Origin: Siphonodentalium dalli
Taxonomy: Eukaryota; Mollusca; Scaphopoda; Gadilida; Siphonodentaliidae
NCBI GenBank assembly: GCA_032622095.1
Contig: CP136062.1
Span: 53,985,849 to 54,049,848, forward strand
Reading direction: 5' to 3'
Length of the DNA stretch: 64,000 nucleotides
In this document: positions 10,925 to 22,430 of the stretch, piece by piece
Position numbering within the stretch: position 1 is the first letter of the stretch
How the letters are laid out: each line of letters opens with the position of its first letter
Position numbers and translations under genes: made by a program
Notes under the pieces: model-generated
Told to the model about the DNA's origin: nothing
Database searches by the model: none
The model's input: only the letters and a program-made list of their open reading frames with translations

Positions 10925-13480
10925 CACTGTTACAAAACGACCGTCGCTTTAACGGTCTGAGACCGCGCAACATCGCTGCAAACCTTTGACCGTTAAACTT
11001 GACCGTTAAACATACGGTCACGCCGTAGCATGTTCCACGGTATAAAACCGTTTAAGTAAGTGTCAGACCGTAACAAGTAAGTTTAAGACCGATTCAACAC
11101 CGTTTAATTAATATCAAGACCATATAAAGGTCAGACCAATGGTATTTTTCATGGGTCTTAATTTGCTAATTTACCATAAAATTAGCCAGGTTCCCATGGC
11201 GACAATATGATTTCCCGGTAGCATTACGATTCATATGTTTTTGAATGGTCGAAAATAGTATTATTTGTAACTGAAAAATACATCTTAGTTCTGAAATGTA
11301 AATCCTCAATGCATAAAGTGATAGACAATACTTATGAAACTTTGCAGTTTGCAGAGGATCAAGCTTGCTATCTGCCTCGTAGAATTTAATCCGGAAAAAG
11401 GCTGTGCATGCGTAATGTGTTCACCTTTCACTAACTACTGTATAAATATGGTTGTAAATAAAAAAAGATACTGATAATAGCTGATAAGCAAACCCATCAC
11501 TATTCAGTTATGAGTAGTACTAATTTGGGCCATTCTAAAACATGAATCAGCATGCCCTTTTAAGCCATAAAAAGAACAAAGCTACATGTTTCACAGTTAA
11601 AACTCAAAAGTAAAATATCTTAATGGCATACTTTTTGGTAACATGTAAGGCGTGAAATTGTCCAGTCACTTGTAAACACAGTTTTTGTTTTAACAGGTGA
11701 ATCCGTATATCATGACAATACAGTACCAGTCAGAAGAAGTGGTATTTTTAGGCGCACCTTTATTGTGATATTGAGCGTGCTTAGTTTAGAAAAAGGTGTG
11801 ATTATAGCACAATACCAAAAATCTGCATCGCTTATTATTGCAATATTGAACGCAAAATATTGCGATACTAAGCGCGCTAAATTTCGTGCAGACCCGACAG
11901 TGTTATATTTATATTAGATAAATACTGTGCATATAGTGTACATATAGTGTACATATAACATTTACAACTATAATTATATATATATCAAAAACATTGTCTC
12001 TATTTATACAATAAACAATATAGAAGAAGCAATAATTTGATTTAACTGTCACAATTTTTAGCACAAGATGTCGCAATATTAAGCGCAAAAAACTTAGATA
12101 TTAAGCGCACAATATTGCAATAATATCGCAAGCGACATGCTTATAAGCATTTCCACTTGCAATATTATTGCGATATTGGGCGCGAAAATAGCGCGCTTAA
12201 TATACCACTTCTTTTGACTGGTACCGTATATCAATAACAGCTAGTTGGGATTCGAACCTTTAAGACAACAGCAGATCCCATAATAAATGTGCGCAATGAC
12301 TTGGCGACAATGTTCTCCTGTAGTCGCACATTTTCCATGAAATTTTACAACATGATGCATCAAACTGTATACTGGTATCACGACACTTAGTATCAATATC
12401 AGTGAGTCAGCCAAAGATAGTTTGATAACGACATCCAACCAATAGTGTACTCCCGGTAAATGTTCGTAATAACTTGACGATAACATGGCGAATGATGACA
12501 ATGTCTCATATCCACACGTTTCAATGAAAATTGATAAACACGGGATGAATTTGTCCGTGTAATTGTAAAGTTGGAATTGTAGATATGTGATCATCCGTCA
12601 CTGCGCGGCGTCGGTTCATTGTTTACGGTGTTGTTGTTGACATTGAAGCTCTTGTGAATTACACTGGTGCGTACATTGCATGTACATGTATATCCTCGCT
12701 TGTAACACTGTCAACTGGATTGTCAACATTCTAATAGTAATAGCTGCTCGTTATTATTGTCACTATTGGTTGACGTCGAAGCTCGTGTTAATTGTACCTG
12801 TATCCTCTTGTGTCAGTAAATGTGCCAGTGTCTTGATACTAATTCACAACACCTTCAATGTCAACATCAGCACTGAGTCGAATGAAGTCAGACCCCGAAT
12901 CATGCCATGATGATGATTGATTGGCATGAATCTCTACTCTTGAATTAAGTGGAAATTGTCAATGATTAAGCCGGTTTTCGCAATGATTGAAACTTGTCCG
13001 GTTATCAAATGAACCGAAATCAGACCGTCTTAACAACTGTCCACAATCGAAAAGGTAACAGTTTCCCAAAAAACAATAGTTTGCGATCAAATACGCAACG
13101 CCAACGATAAATGGCGAATAAATGAGATGGGTACTAAAGCGGGAACTTAAGCCCGGAATGATATTAACGTACTCATGAATATACGTACCGGTACGGACCC
13201 GCATAACACAGAATGAATGCCGGATTAATAATATATATTTAATATCTGCAGAGTAAGATTCAGTCATACAGTATGGAGTTATTGCCGTATATAATATGGT
13301 CGCCAATAAATATACTATTGAATTTTGACGGCATGACTTTGAATCACGAAAATATTTAATTTAGACAATTTTCATGGGCACATTAAATAACGGTAAAAAA
13401 CCGTCAAACTGATGAAACAGTATGGGACCATCGATTATGACTGCCCGAAACCGTCTAACCGACAGTATTTTCTAACAGTG
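10925..13480. mobile_element. 2.6-kb inverted-repeat element with CACTG ends, nested
   Basis: Ends begin CACTGTTA(C/G)AAAA, followed by diverged matching ...GTC...ACGGT...G on both sides. The flanks are TA (10923-10924 and 13481-13482). The left 200 bp and right 100 bp are crowded with short ACGGT/ACCGT motifs in both orientations, the subterminal pattern known from CACTA-type elements; the class is an inference. The interior holds open frames of 115-117 codons on the - strand (12241-12594, 12959-13306) that match nothing recognisable, and a diverged direct repeat near 12640-12690/12770-12825. Confidence 0.6.
11721..12226. mobile_element. 506-bp miniature inverted-repeat element flanked by TA, innermost
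   Basis: Inverted ends C(A/G)GTACCAGTCA(G/A)AAGAAG at 11721 and 12226, with TA on each side (11719-11720, 12227-12228). The interior repeats TTGCGATATT...GCGC motifs near both ends. TA target and CAGT-type ends suit a Tc1/mariner-type miniature element. No coding capacity. Confidence 0.75.
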
Positions 13481-13983
13481 TATACAGGCTTGATATAGAA
13501 CATTTTCGACCATGATGCTTATTTGGCGTGGGGTATCGAAAGCTTCAAATCGCTAAGGGACTTAGTTGAATGTATCGGTCGGAATAATCTGGGCAAGAAG
13601 GTACAAATATAATATGTTTTTCTTAAATAGTTCAGAGTTAGCCACCCCGCCTGGTAGCTTTCGGGATCACATATAGCCTCAAGTCGGGGAGATCCTGACT
13701 CACCACGGCTATAAATATCAAGAGAGGACTGGTATTTATTTAAATAGAACATCCACCATATGGGTTATCTCACGAACAATTATTTTAAGTGGCCTGGCAA
13801 CTCGGTCCAAGATAGTGAATTCTCTACATTCCGACTTAATTGGAACTAGATCTCAGTGCGGTCAACACATCGACAATGATTGGGTTTGTTAGTGGACACA
13901 TATTACATTGTCTGTTTGATCCATGTAAAACGCCAAATACACGATAATTACCTAGATTACATGCATGTGTGTATCCACCCTTA

Positions 13984-16887
13984 CTGGAAGAAAGGAATTT
14001 TCCACACATATCCATTAGTGGGAGGAGCTTACTATTGCTAGGAGATAATACGTCTTCAGAAATAGTTTATATAGTTGCAGAGTGCTGCCTACCTGCAATA
14101 ATACACCCGCAATCATACCTTCTGTATGTCTCAAATAGTGAAATATATAACCATTGCCACGCAGAATGTAAAAATTAATCGATTCTGATAACTAAAATGT
14201 GTATTGAAGAAACGTTGTTGTTGTTGGAATCGGATAGTGTACCTTTAGTCAACGCGATCAGTTAAATTATGCGAACAACAGACATGCTAACATTTGACTA
14301 AAACATACAATTCCTGGAAACACTGGGTGAAATATGCATGTTTGTTGCCCTTTGAAAATCACTAACCCTCTCGACTTGCCTGATGCAACCACTATATTAT
14401 TGAAAATAGATTTAACCATAATCTATATCAGTATTTAGATTATCCTCTAAATTAACACCTCGAACAATTGACCCGGTTGCTTATGTTGAAGTTCTTTGTT
14501 TGAACATATCACGTATTTAGGTGCCGTCTCATTCCTTAATGATTCAAAACAGTAACAGCACATCTTAAATTTCGTCCATATTAAAATGTAAACACATGTA
14601 GGTTCTTGCGAGCTGGGGTTATAGAAGAGTAATAGTAGACGCCCCTTACTAACCGGACACTACAGTATCTGTTCAATTAAATTATTTTTGTTATATTTCG
14701 TTTGAAATATTGGTCAGTAACATTAAATATTATTAGGCTATCCACGCATGTACTAAAAGGGATATGTCTGCTCGTTGCAATGCGTTCTTACTCAGATGAT
14801 AATCAATTTTATTGACTTTCCGCAATGGTCTAAGATGAAAATAACCCATTCGCACAGTGTTGGGTCGAACCTGCACGGATCTTTCTCATAAAATTATATG
14901 ACTTAATACAAACGTCACCGATGAGGTTTGAGAAGTCAGTGTGTACATTTCGAAGTGCATTGAGATAGGTGTGTGAAGTTAGTTCGACTTCCGATATTCA
15001 ATCGATACTCGCGTGAAGTTAGTTTCACATTCTCGAATTAGAAAATTTCAACAAAATTTTTCGGGTTTTGCGTGCGGGGTTTGTATTTGGTACAATTCGT
15101 GATCTCTCACTAAAATATCGTCCGAGATTCCACGCTGTTCCTGTTTTCCAGATCATAGCTGGACTTACAAAATGTTAGCCCGACTCTGAAAAAATGTTGT
15201 TTGCATGTGTTAGCAAAAGAGAGCACATGATGTACTAACCGTCCGATTTTCGCTGAAATCACGTCCATATATTATAACATCACATGCCAAATTACAAGTC
15301 AGGCATCTTCTGGATCATGAAATTTTACGAATATCGAACAGCACTATCCAACTACTTTCGACGATAATTATTCAACTTGAAACATTCGATTTTTGTTTTT
15401 AGCATTATATAGGCCTTTTTTCAACATAATAATATATTCGATTTCTTTCAACATATTGTTTGCGTGATATACCTTCTTATCTCAAATATAGGCCCCATAT
15501 TGAAGGCATATTTTATGTTTGCCAGTCGATTTACCTCAAATTATTTGGTGTACATGTATGGCCCCACTACGAAACTTCATAACCGATAACCGATTGCACG
15601 ATTGTCAGAATGTTACCCACTTCAAATTTTTGAGTTATTCATGAGGTGCGAATGGTTTGATGAGCGGCCTTCGGGATGTGTAACGTGTCTGCATGGGTAT
15701 GGAGTAATAAATTACTATCAGTTCAAAGATCGAGACAATATATGATTCAAAATCGTATTGGACGAGTGCTTCCCTTGATTTACAATAATATTGTAAAACC
15801 TGCTGCGTTAACAGCGTCGGAATCCATGTGATAGGAACAATAACTGTGCATTCTTGGGACAACAGTTATTCATTATTTGGACAATCAATGTAACATTCGT
15901 AACAAAGTAAAGCTCTAAAGTAGCACACCAATAGCTCGTGTTTCAATTGACTTTATTATAAACACAGGACGACACATGTATTAATGTGTTTGTTGATACG
16001 ACACGAGTGCTAGCGTGGAATGATATAACGAGTGGCATGTTCAGGTGATGAACGCAATAAGCAAACATGTAGGTTGTTTGTTGAGATCATTATCCGAACA
16101 TTCCCAGTGTAAATCGAACTTCATGCAGCAGTCCACAGTTCAGGTCAGTGATACTGATAGTAATATTTATCTTCCGTTACATTCATTGACAATCTTCGTT
16201 ATTAGATTACGTGTTTACTTTCCTCACAATCAGCGACATTCCGCTTACACATGCTTCTGTTTTCATTAGGTTAGATAAAAAAAACGTACCTGACATCTTC
16301 GTACACCAAAATAAAACGATTAACCCATGACGGGTGAAATATTTCCCCATTGCACCGGAGACATGTATATAATATGTATATACCCTATCATAATATTTAT
16401 ATTATCTTCTGTAAATAACTCTTTGTAATTCTCTATATATTCATATGAATTTGACAATAAATCATCATCAAGCGGCGCATCCTCGAGTTCTATGCTTCCG
16501 CGATGGCACTCAACAAACACATTAACACATTCGTCGTTCTGTGTGTATTACAGGTCGCCCGGCCTAGAATTTGTTAATTAAAAACACAGGCTTACAATGT
16601 TTGTTAAGGCACACACATGGCTTATTTTGTCATGTGTTGTGATGCTTTTATTTTATAGTTCCGGTTTCATGGTTGAGGCGAACGTCATTTGAGGTCAAGG
16701 AGATGCATATGGAACGAACGTTCCATACGGATTTGTAAATATGGGACAGCAGTAACACTGTACATCTAGGAACAAGGGTATAAAACAATTGGAGAAAATG
16801 TCATATAATCAACTAGAGGCGCCCACCTATTAACGATCGTACACATGATAGTTTCCTGAGCACAAACACATTTGATCAGAGCTGAAT
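13984..16887. other. No gene recognised
   Basis: AT-rich non-coding DNA. Only short open frames without protein-like character; no array or long inverted repeat was noticed. Confidence 0.5.
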
Positions 16888-17098
16888 AAAAATATCTTTT
16901 CCGACGTTTGAAGGAACTGAGTTAGGCGAAAACTGATTTCTCCATGGTATGGAATGTGAGCATATCAAGGGTGGTAACTGTACAGTGTGTACGGAGTACT
17001 ACGAAAGTCCCGAAGTATCGGGGGTATAAATAAGAAAGTGTCACGTCATTCGGTCTCGTGGGGCATATCGGCCACGGTATTCGGACGCCATATTTATT
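16888..17098 (+). repeat. Split direct repeat A1
   Basis: This matches 20880-21091 over its whole length with scattered substitutions. It includes GGTATGGAATGTGAGCATAT, a GGGGGTATAAATA TATA-like site (near 17020) and CACGTCATTCGGTCTC. The TATA-like site upstream of gag suggests that the promoter lies here. Confidence 0.85.
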
Positions 17099-17149
17099 GT
17101 TCCGGTGTGTAAGCATCTTTGAAGCCGGTTTATCATCTTATAACTCATA

Positions 17150-17809
17150 ATGTCAGAAGGTGACCTTGGTAGAAAGTTAGAAGAAATTTTAACAACAGTT
17201 AATCAAAATAAAAACGACTTGCAAGAATGTTTGAAAACTAGTGTTTATAATTTGAGAGCGGAATTTCTGGCTACTAATGATCAAGTGAGGCGTTTAAAAT
17301 CCGAGGCAGAATGCAACTGGAAAAGAGAAGGTAACAAGGTTCAATTCGATTTTAACACTGAATGCTTTGATTCTGCTAAGCAAGTTTTGTGGGGCATCAA
17401 AACGGAAAATAAGATTACTTCCGATTTGGCCAACTCTCTCATTGATTCCCTTAACAAAATAAATAAACTGATAAAATTAGCTAATTCATCCGAGTATGGT
17501 TGGGAAACTGTCAAGTAGTGATTCTGACGACCAAAAGAAGATCGCTCGTGCTTCCAATGCGGCCGCTCAGAAATATAAAGCTAAACGTAGAAAAGTATCA
17601 TCGAGTGCCACGCGTTCTATAAGCCCATTTCTGTATATGATAATCGTAGTATGCTTAGTTCTAGCTCTACTTCTACTCCTGAACCATTTTCCAACGGTTC
17701 TGCTGGAGAATTTCGGAGTAAACACACCAAACCAGGCTGCTTCATCTGTGGGAGTTATTCACACTGGAGAAGGATGTGTCCCTTTTACAAGCAGCAGTTT
17801 GCCGGATGA
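17150..17809 (+). pseudogene. gag-like protein of the YR retrotransposon, frameshifted
   Basis: The first 122 codons start with MSEGDLGRKLEEILTTV and end at a TAG (17516-17518). The protein continues in another frame as KLSSSDSDDQKKIARA and a basic KAKRRK segment, then returns to the first frame. It ends with a CX2CX4HX4C zinc knuckle, CFICGSYSHWRRMC, at 17738-17779, and a TGA at 17807. The acidic DSDD patch, a basic region and a terminal knuckle are the gag layout of DIRS-order elements, where it packages the RNA. Two compensating frame changes (near 17515 and between about 17590 and 17640) break it. It lies just 3' of repeat A1 and just 5' of the reverse transcriptase. Confidence 0.75.
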
Positions 17810-17871
17810 ATCGCTGGGTCAAGCGGGAAGGAGGTGTCGGCTGTGTTAAAAGTTAAGTATGATAGCACAGA

Positions 17872-18776
17872 AAGTTGAGTAAAGATCGTTATTCTTTTTG
17901 GGAAAGTATTGGTGCTTCAGATTTCGTGCTCAATATTATTCGCGATGGTTATCATGTCCCGTTTGTTGACATTCCACCGCGGATGATTCAATCTAATAGT
18001 CAGTCGGCAATCAAAAATGCCAATTTTGTTCAAAGCGAGATTCGTGAATTGGAACGGAAAGGATTAGTTTCGCGAGCTGACACACAACCTTACATTGTGA
18101 ATCCGCTAACTGTCACCGGATAGACGAATGGGAAAAATAGGTTGATTTTGGACATGAGCGCAGTTAACACCTACATCAGTACATAGCTGAAAAATCGGTA
18201 AGATATGACGATTGGAAAATTGCTATTTCGTTCTTAAAACAAGGTGATTATCTCGTAACTGTTTATCTTCTTTCCGCATATCGTTTCATATCTTTGAATG
18301 AATTTGACACCAAATATTTTGGATTTTCGTGGACAGATGAAAGTGGAACAAACACATTCTTTGTTTATAATGTTTTGGCATTCGGGTTATCTTCAGCTCC
18401 GTTCGTATTTACGAAAGTAACAAGACCTCTAATAAAAAAGTGGCGCGGCTGTGGTTTAAAACTTATGATGTTTTTGGATGATGGACTTTTGGTCACCAGT
18501 AAAGATGATTTTGAAGCTCGCATTGTAAAAACCGATTTGATTGCGAATGGTTTCGTACCAAAGGCGCAAAAAATTGAATATTTGGGTTTCCATATAGATA
18601 CAACTGACATGATTCTTTCTGTACCCGATAGAAAAACTGATTCGCAGCATTCGGGGTGTTTTATATTTTTGAGCCTGTTGTTATGTACGAAAAGTGGCTG
18701 CTGTTGTTGGACAGATTATTGCAATGAAACAGGTGCTCGGTCCAATATCGTTACTCATGACGATGCAAAACATTGA
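17872..18776 (+). pseudogene. Reverse transcriptase of the YR retrotransposon, broken
   Basis: The start is typical of DIRS/Ngaro enzymes: FWESIGASDFVLNIIRDGY, then HVPF and FVQSEIRELERKGLV and NPLTV. An in-frame TAG (18121) interrupts the line that continues with the RLILDMSAVN motif; a further TAG (18184) follows. After a frame change come YDDWKIAISFLKQGDY, KYFGFSWTDE, VLAFGLSSAPFVFTKV and the catalytic FLDDG (18474-18485), then LGFHIDTTDMILSVP. At the place where the family has the first catalytic aspartate (FDLKSGYHH-like), this copy reads VYLLSAYRF, so tyrosine replaces aspartate. Near the end the frame shifts again, with VVGQIIAMKQVLGPISLL in another frame. The enzyme would copy the element's RNA; this copy cannot. 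Confidence 0.85.
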
Positions 18777-18801
18777 AAACATGAAATAAAAAAACTGTGT
18801 T

Positions 18802-19641
18802 TTGGAAAAATTTGTTTATAAATCTGTGTTCACTGATGCAAGCGGAATCGGTTATGGTGGTTATTATGACCAAAAGAGATGGTCTGAAGTGAATGGTGTT
18901 TGGAACGATGACGAACAATGTAAAAGCTCTAATTGGCGTGAACTTAGTGCGCTGAAAATGGTGCTACAGAGATTATCGAACTTACACGGTACGCGAGTGA
19001 AGTGGTATCCAGATAGTCAAAGTGGTGTTGCAATTCTCCAAAAATGGAGCATCAAAATAGATTTGCAAACATTGGCTGTTGCCATTCAACAAGTCTGTTT
19101 GTTGCATAACATTTACAAAGAATCAGAGTGGATAAATCGTACAATTAACGAGAAGGCTGATTTATTGAGCAAGGTTCTGGGTGTTGCTGAGTGGGAAATT
19201 GGTCATGATATTTTCAGACATTTGAATTCCAAATGGGGACCTTATTCCTCCGATTTATTTGCATCGTACTACAACGCAAAAGTTGACAAATTCTGTTCTA
19301 AATATTGGAATCCAGGTTGTTATGCTATAGATGCATTTTATTCATGTTGGTCTCACGATATAAATTGGATTGCTCCACCTATACACCTACTATCAAGGGT
19401 GATCGTCAAATTGATCGACGACAAGGTATGTGACACTTGGATCGTGCCAATGTGGGTGTCGGGACCATTTTGGCCTTTTCTTTGTAAAGGTGGTAAGTGG
19501 CATACATTTGTGAAAGAAATAATGTGGTTACCGAAAAGTAAGGAATTTTATATTCCAAGTCGATTGGCTGGTGGTTTGTTTGGGGAACGAAATCTCAATT
19601 TTGATATGTTAGCACTTAGAATAGACGCACGTTTAGCCTGA
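18802..19641 (+). CDS. RNase H and methyltransferase-like segment of the YR retrotransposon (intact 279-codon frame)
   Basis: The longest non-repetitive open frame in the window. The RNase H part has the four acidic positions in family context: VFTDASGIGYGGYY (Asp), NWRELSALK (Glu), YPDSQS (Asp) and NEKADLLSK (Asp). It should degrade the RNA strand during reverse transcription. Downstream, KWGPYSSDLFASYYNAKVD, PGCYAIDAFYSCW and WIAPPIHLLSRV follow the pattern W-x-D-LFA ... DAF...W ... PP. This is found after RNase H in DIRS/PAT elements and has been compared with adenine methyltransferases (the PP would stand for the N/D-PP-Y motif); the catalytic identity here is uncertain. It begins with TTG because the frame is really continuous with the RT upstream through a shift, so it is an exposed segment of a polyprotein rather than a separate gene. 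Confidence 0.75.
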   Translation: MEKFVYKSVFTDASGIGYGGYYDQKRWSEVNGVWNDDEQCKSSNWRELSALKMVLQRLSNLHGTRVKWYPDSQSGVAILQKWSIKIDLQTLAVAIQQVCLLHNIYKESEWINRTINEKADLLSKVLGVAEWEIGHDIFRHLNSKWGPYSSDLFASYYNAKVDKFCSKYWNPGCYAIDAFYSCWSHDINWIAPPIHLLSRVIVKLIDDKVCDTWIVPMWVSGPFWPFLCKGGKWHTFVKEIMWLPKSKEFYIPSRLAGGLFGERNLNFDMLALRIDARLA

Positions 19642-19643
19642 TT

Positions 19644-20677
19644 ATGTCGGTACTATCTTTTATAGATTTAATATTGGTATACTATAAAGAAGATAACCAA
19701 AGTTTGCCGCTGTGTTTACGCCAGCTGCTTCCAAAATTGACATGCATACTTCAAGATTCTCGGGCAATTGCAACATGTCAAAAATATATATCCAATTTCA
19801 TTCGTTGGAGAGAATGGGCAGTTTAAAATCAAATTGATGAAGTATTTCCAGCCAGACCATTCCAATTTTCACTTTATTTGTTATCTGTGATTGAAAAGAG
19901 ATCATCCCCAGCGCCTGTAATTGCGGCGTTTTATGGAGTTACGTACATTCATGATTTATTGGGACAGAAAGCCCGACTGAAGATTCTTTGGTCAATAATG
20001 TTCTAGAGGGAGCGAAACGAAGGTTGAGTCGGCCAGTACAAAAGAAAAAACCGATAACAGTTGATTTACTTCAAAAACTTGAATTGGCAACCAAAATGGA
20101 TTGTAATTTGTTATCTCAACGATCATTGTGCATGTCGCTAATAGGATTCGCTGGATTTTTGCGCAGCAAGGAACTTATTAATATCAGGCGATCATATCTT
20201 GACATAAGACATTGTACATGTACATGTATTTGAAAATTGTCTTTGAAAGTTTAAAAACTGACATATACCGAAACGGGCAATGGGTGTTTATTTCCCGTAC
20301 TGGTGGTGATAACTGCCCAGTGAAAATTTTTGAAAACTATTTGGAAATGGCAGGAATATCGGCGAATTCGGAAGAATTTGTGTTTCGACAGCTTACCCAT
20401 TCAAGTACGGTTACGTTTTACGTTCAGGAAACACACATTTGTCTTATAATCGGACACTAGAAATATTCAAAGAATCATTGCTCCTTTTGTCAGTAACATT
20501 TGTGATTATGGTTTGCATAGTTTGCGTGCTGGTGGAGCAACATCAGCCGCGAATAATGGTGTTCCCGACAGATTATTCAAGCGGGATGGTCGTTGGAGAA
20601 GCGATCGAACCAAAGACGGTTATGTTGACGATCAGTTATCAGAATTATTAAGTGTTTCTCAATCATTGGGTTTGTAA
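19644..20677 (+). pseudogene. Tyrosine recombinase of the YR retrotransposon, frameshifted
   Basis: This is the integration enzyme of the element. An N-terminal helical part (KYISNFIRWREW, stop TAA at 19825, then VIAAFYGVTYIHDLLGQ) leads through frame changes to KKKPITVDLLQKLE and SLIGFAGFLRSKELINIR, which holds the first catalytic arginine. SLKTD and WVFISRTGGDNCPV follow. The C-terminal box LHSLRAGGATSAANNGVP has HSLR at 20516-20527. It is followed by GRWRSDRTKDGYVDD, with tryptophan at 20594 and the nucleophilic tyrosine at 20621. The frame ends LSVSQSLGL with TAA at 20675-20677. All catalytic positions are visible, but at least four frames are needed to read them, so the gene is dead. The tail SVSQSLGL is typical of this recombinase group. 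Confidence 0.88.
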
Positions 20678-20792
20678 CTTTCTTATATTTATAGGCAATA
20701 TGTATACATGTCTTACTGTATTTGTGGTATATTATCGTTGGTTCAATGAATTTCTTCACAGTTATGATCATTCGCGGTCAGGTTGGTCGTTT

Positions 20793-20881
20793 GGCCGTAT
20801 CGCCAGTATCACATACTGATTTGTTTGTTGTTTTCCCGGTGTATAAGGTATTGATATGCGGGGGTGACGGGATTCATGGAA
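20793..20881 (+). repeat. Split direct repeat B1
   Basis: Matches 22431-22523 (GGCC.(C/T)ATCGCCAGTATC, then TTGTTTGTTGTTTTCCC and GGGTGACGGG.TTCA). It abuts A2 directly. Confidence 0.85.
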
Positions 20882-21091
20882 AAATATTTGTTCCGACGAT
20901 TGAAGGAACTGAATTAGGCGGAAAATGATTTCTCCATGGTATGGAATGTGAGCATATCAAGGGTGGTAACTGTACATTGTGTACGGGGTACTACGGAAAG
21001 TCCCGAAATGTCGGGGGTATAAATAGAAATGTGTCACGTCATTCGGTCTCTTGTGGCAGATCGGCCGCGGTGTTCGGACGCAATATTTATT
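20880..21091 (+). repeat. Split direct repeat A2
   Basis: Second copy of A1 (16888-17098), same orientation, with the TATA-like GGGGGTATAAATAG. In intact family members B2 would follow immediately. Confidence 0.85.
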
Positions 21092-22430
21092 TAAAATTTT
21101 ATAATAAGATATATTTGAATTTGTGAAGAATGTTATATATATAGATATATGGCGGTTGAGTTCAGAATGAATTCACTAATATGATTCGTTTATTTTCAGA
21201 CATCATGTTGCACATGTACATATTGTCTGATGATTGTAACCAGCGGAGAGATCTGCGTGTTTCTGGCGATTCGTGCCCTACTTTAAAATGATGGAGGATT
21301 AAGAGAGCCTTCATGGATTGGAAGTTCTTCGTTTCCAGTGCAACATAACCGGTTGTTCCACCTAGGATGGAAGTGTTTGCAGGATCCATCATGTTTGGTA
21401 TCCCTGGATGATTCGATGTGTTCACATAAAAATTCAGTGCAATGTAAAATAAATGTATTCGTTAGCAGAAAATCGATGAATATGTTCGAAGAATGCCGTC
21501 ATGTGCGTAAGTAATTCCTGAAAATAGATATATCGGCCTGTATGTTATCCGATCAGCGTCTGTTTAGCAGTCATTTGAAGGATGTAGCAGGTATTCATAA
21601 TTTCTGCACAGATATGTGCTTATATTCACCTAATGCGCAAGAGTGTAGACTATAAACGATATCTGATCCTACGGAGGATAACATAGGTTTTGATATGCGA
21701 TCTTTATCTGTTTTTAGTGATTTTATATGAAGGGTAATAACTCTATAAAGAATGTCCCTTTACTAAATAACAGCGATTTGTATGAGAAATTACAACACCA
21801 CAATAGATCAACTGAAATATAAGTCAAATTCTTCTATAGGGTGGATGGGCTTGGGGGAGGTTTGGGCTTTTAGGTTTTATGATCACATATCAAAATGAGA
21901 GGATATTGTGATACCCTTTTCATGGGATAACCATATCCTCTCATTTTGATATATGATCCTGCCTTCATTGAGCCACGAGTGACTCCTGAGACGAGGATAA
22001 CATATTATATGATACCATACCCTACGGAGGATCACATATCATTTGATATATACACCTGTGCGCATGACCTGTTATATTAGTGTTCCGTTTGGAATTGCAG
22101 CGGTATTCTGGAGATAAAAATGTGCTTGTGATTGGCGTTTCTGTAACGTTATGGAGTTCTGTGTCGTTCTGGCGTTATGTGCCGTCTGGCGTTCTGTGCC
22201 ATCTGGCGTTCTGTGCCTAGATATTGGTCACTGTTGACCAGTATAACTCGAGTATTGGGCATAATATTTTGCCCAGTGAGTGGCGCCGTTGAGCGGCCGT
22301 TCTATGCTTCATGGCACGAAAATCTGGTATGTGCATGCATCATACAAGTGGTTGTGTTCTGTTGAGAGAGATGTAACAAGAAAATGGATATTGTGAAGTT
22401 CTAAGTTATAGCGCACATCGAAACATTAAA
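21092..22430. other. 1.34-kb segment separating A2 from B2
   Basis: Not expected in the split-repeat plan, so probably a later insertion or rearrangement. It holds the hairpin 21881-21958, a repeated CCTACGGAGGATAACAT/CCTACGGAGGATCACAT phrase (near 21669 and 22021) and a short tandem repeat of TCTGGCGTTCTGTGCC (22160-22220). No TIR or duplication at its edges was recognised. Confidence 0.55.
21881..21958. repeat. Hairpin with 26-bp arms
   Basis: The arm 21881-21906 (GATCACATATCAAAATGAGA and on) pairs with 21933-21958 with a single mismatch; the loop is 26 nt. It lies in the segment between A2 and B2. Confidence 0.85.

Larger units (their letters stand above)
10639..13980. mobile_element. 3.3-kb terminal-inverted-repeat element, Harbinger-like boundaries
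   Basis: Perfect 25-bp terminal inverted repeats beginning GGGTGGATACACACATGC occupy 10639-10663 and 13956-13980. They are flanked on both sides by TTA (10636-10638 and 13981-13983). A 3-bp TTA duplication with G-rich ends is typical of PIF/Harbinger elements; that assignment rests on boundaries only. No transposase is seen. A second inverted-repeat element occupies 10925-13480, so only about 0.78 kb belongs to the outer element. Confidence 0.75.

Noticed and set aside
12241-13306. Two 115-117-codon - strand frames inside the nested CACTG element
   Set aside because: No recognisable motif, no splice context and lengths possible by chance; noted only within the element entry.
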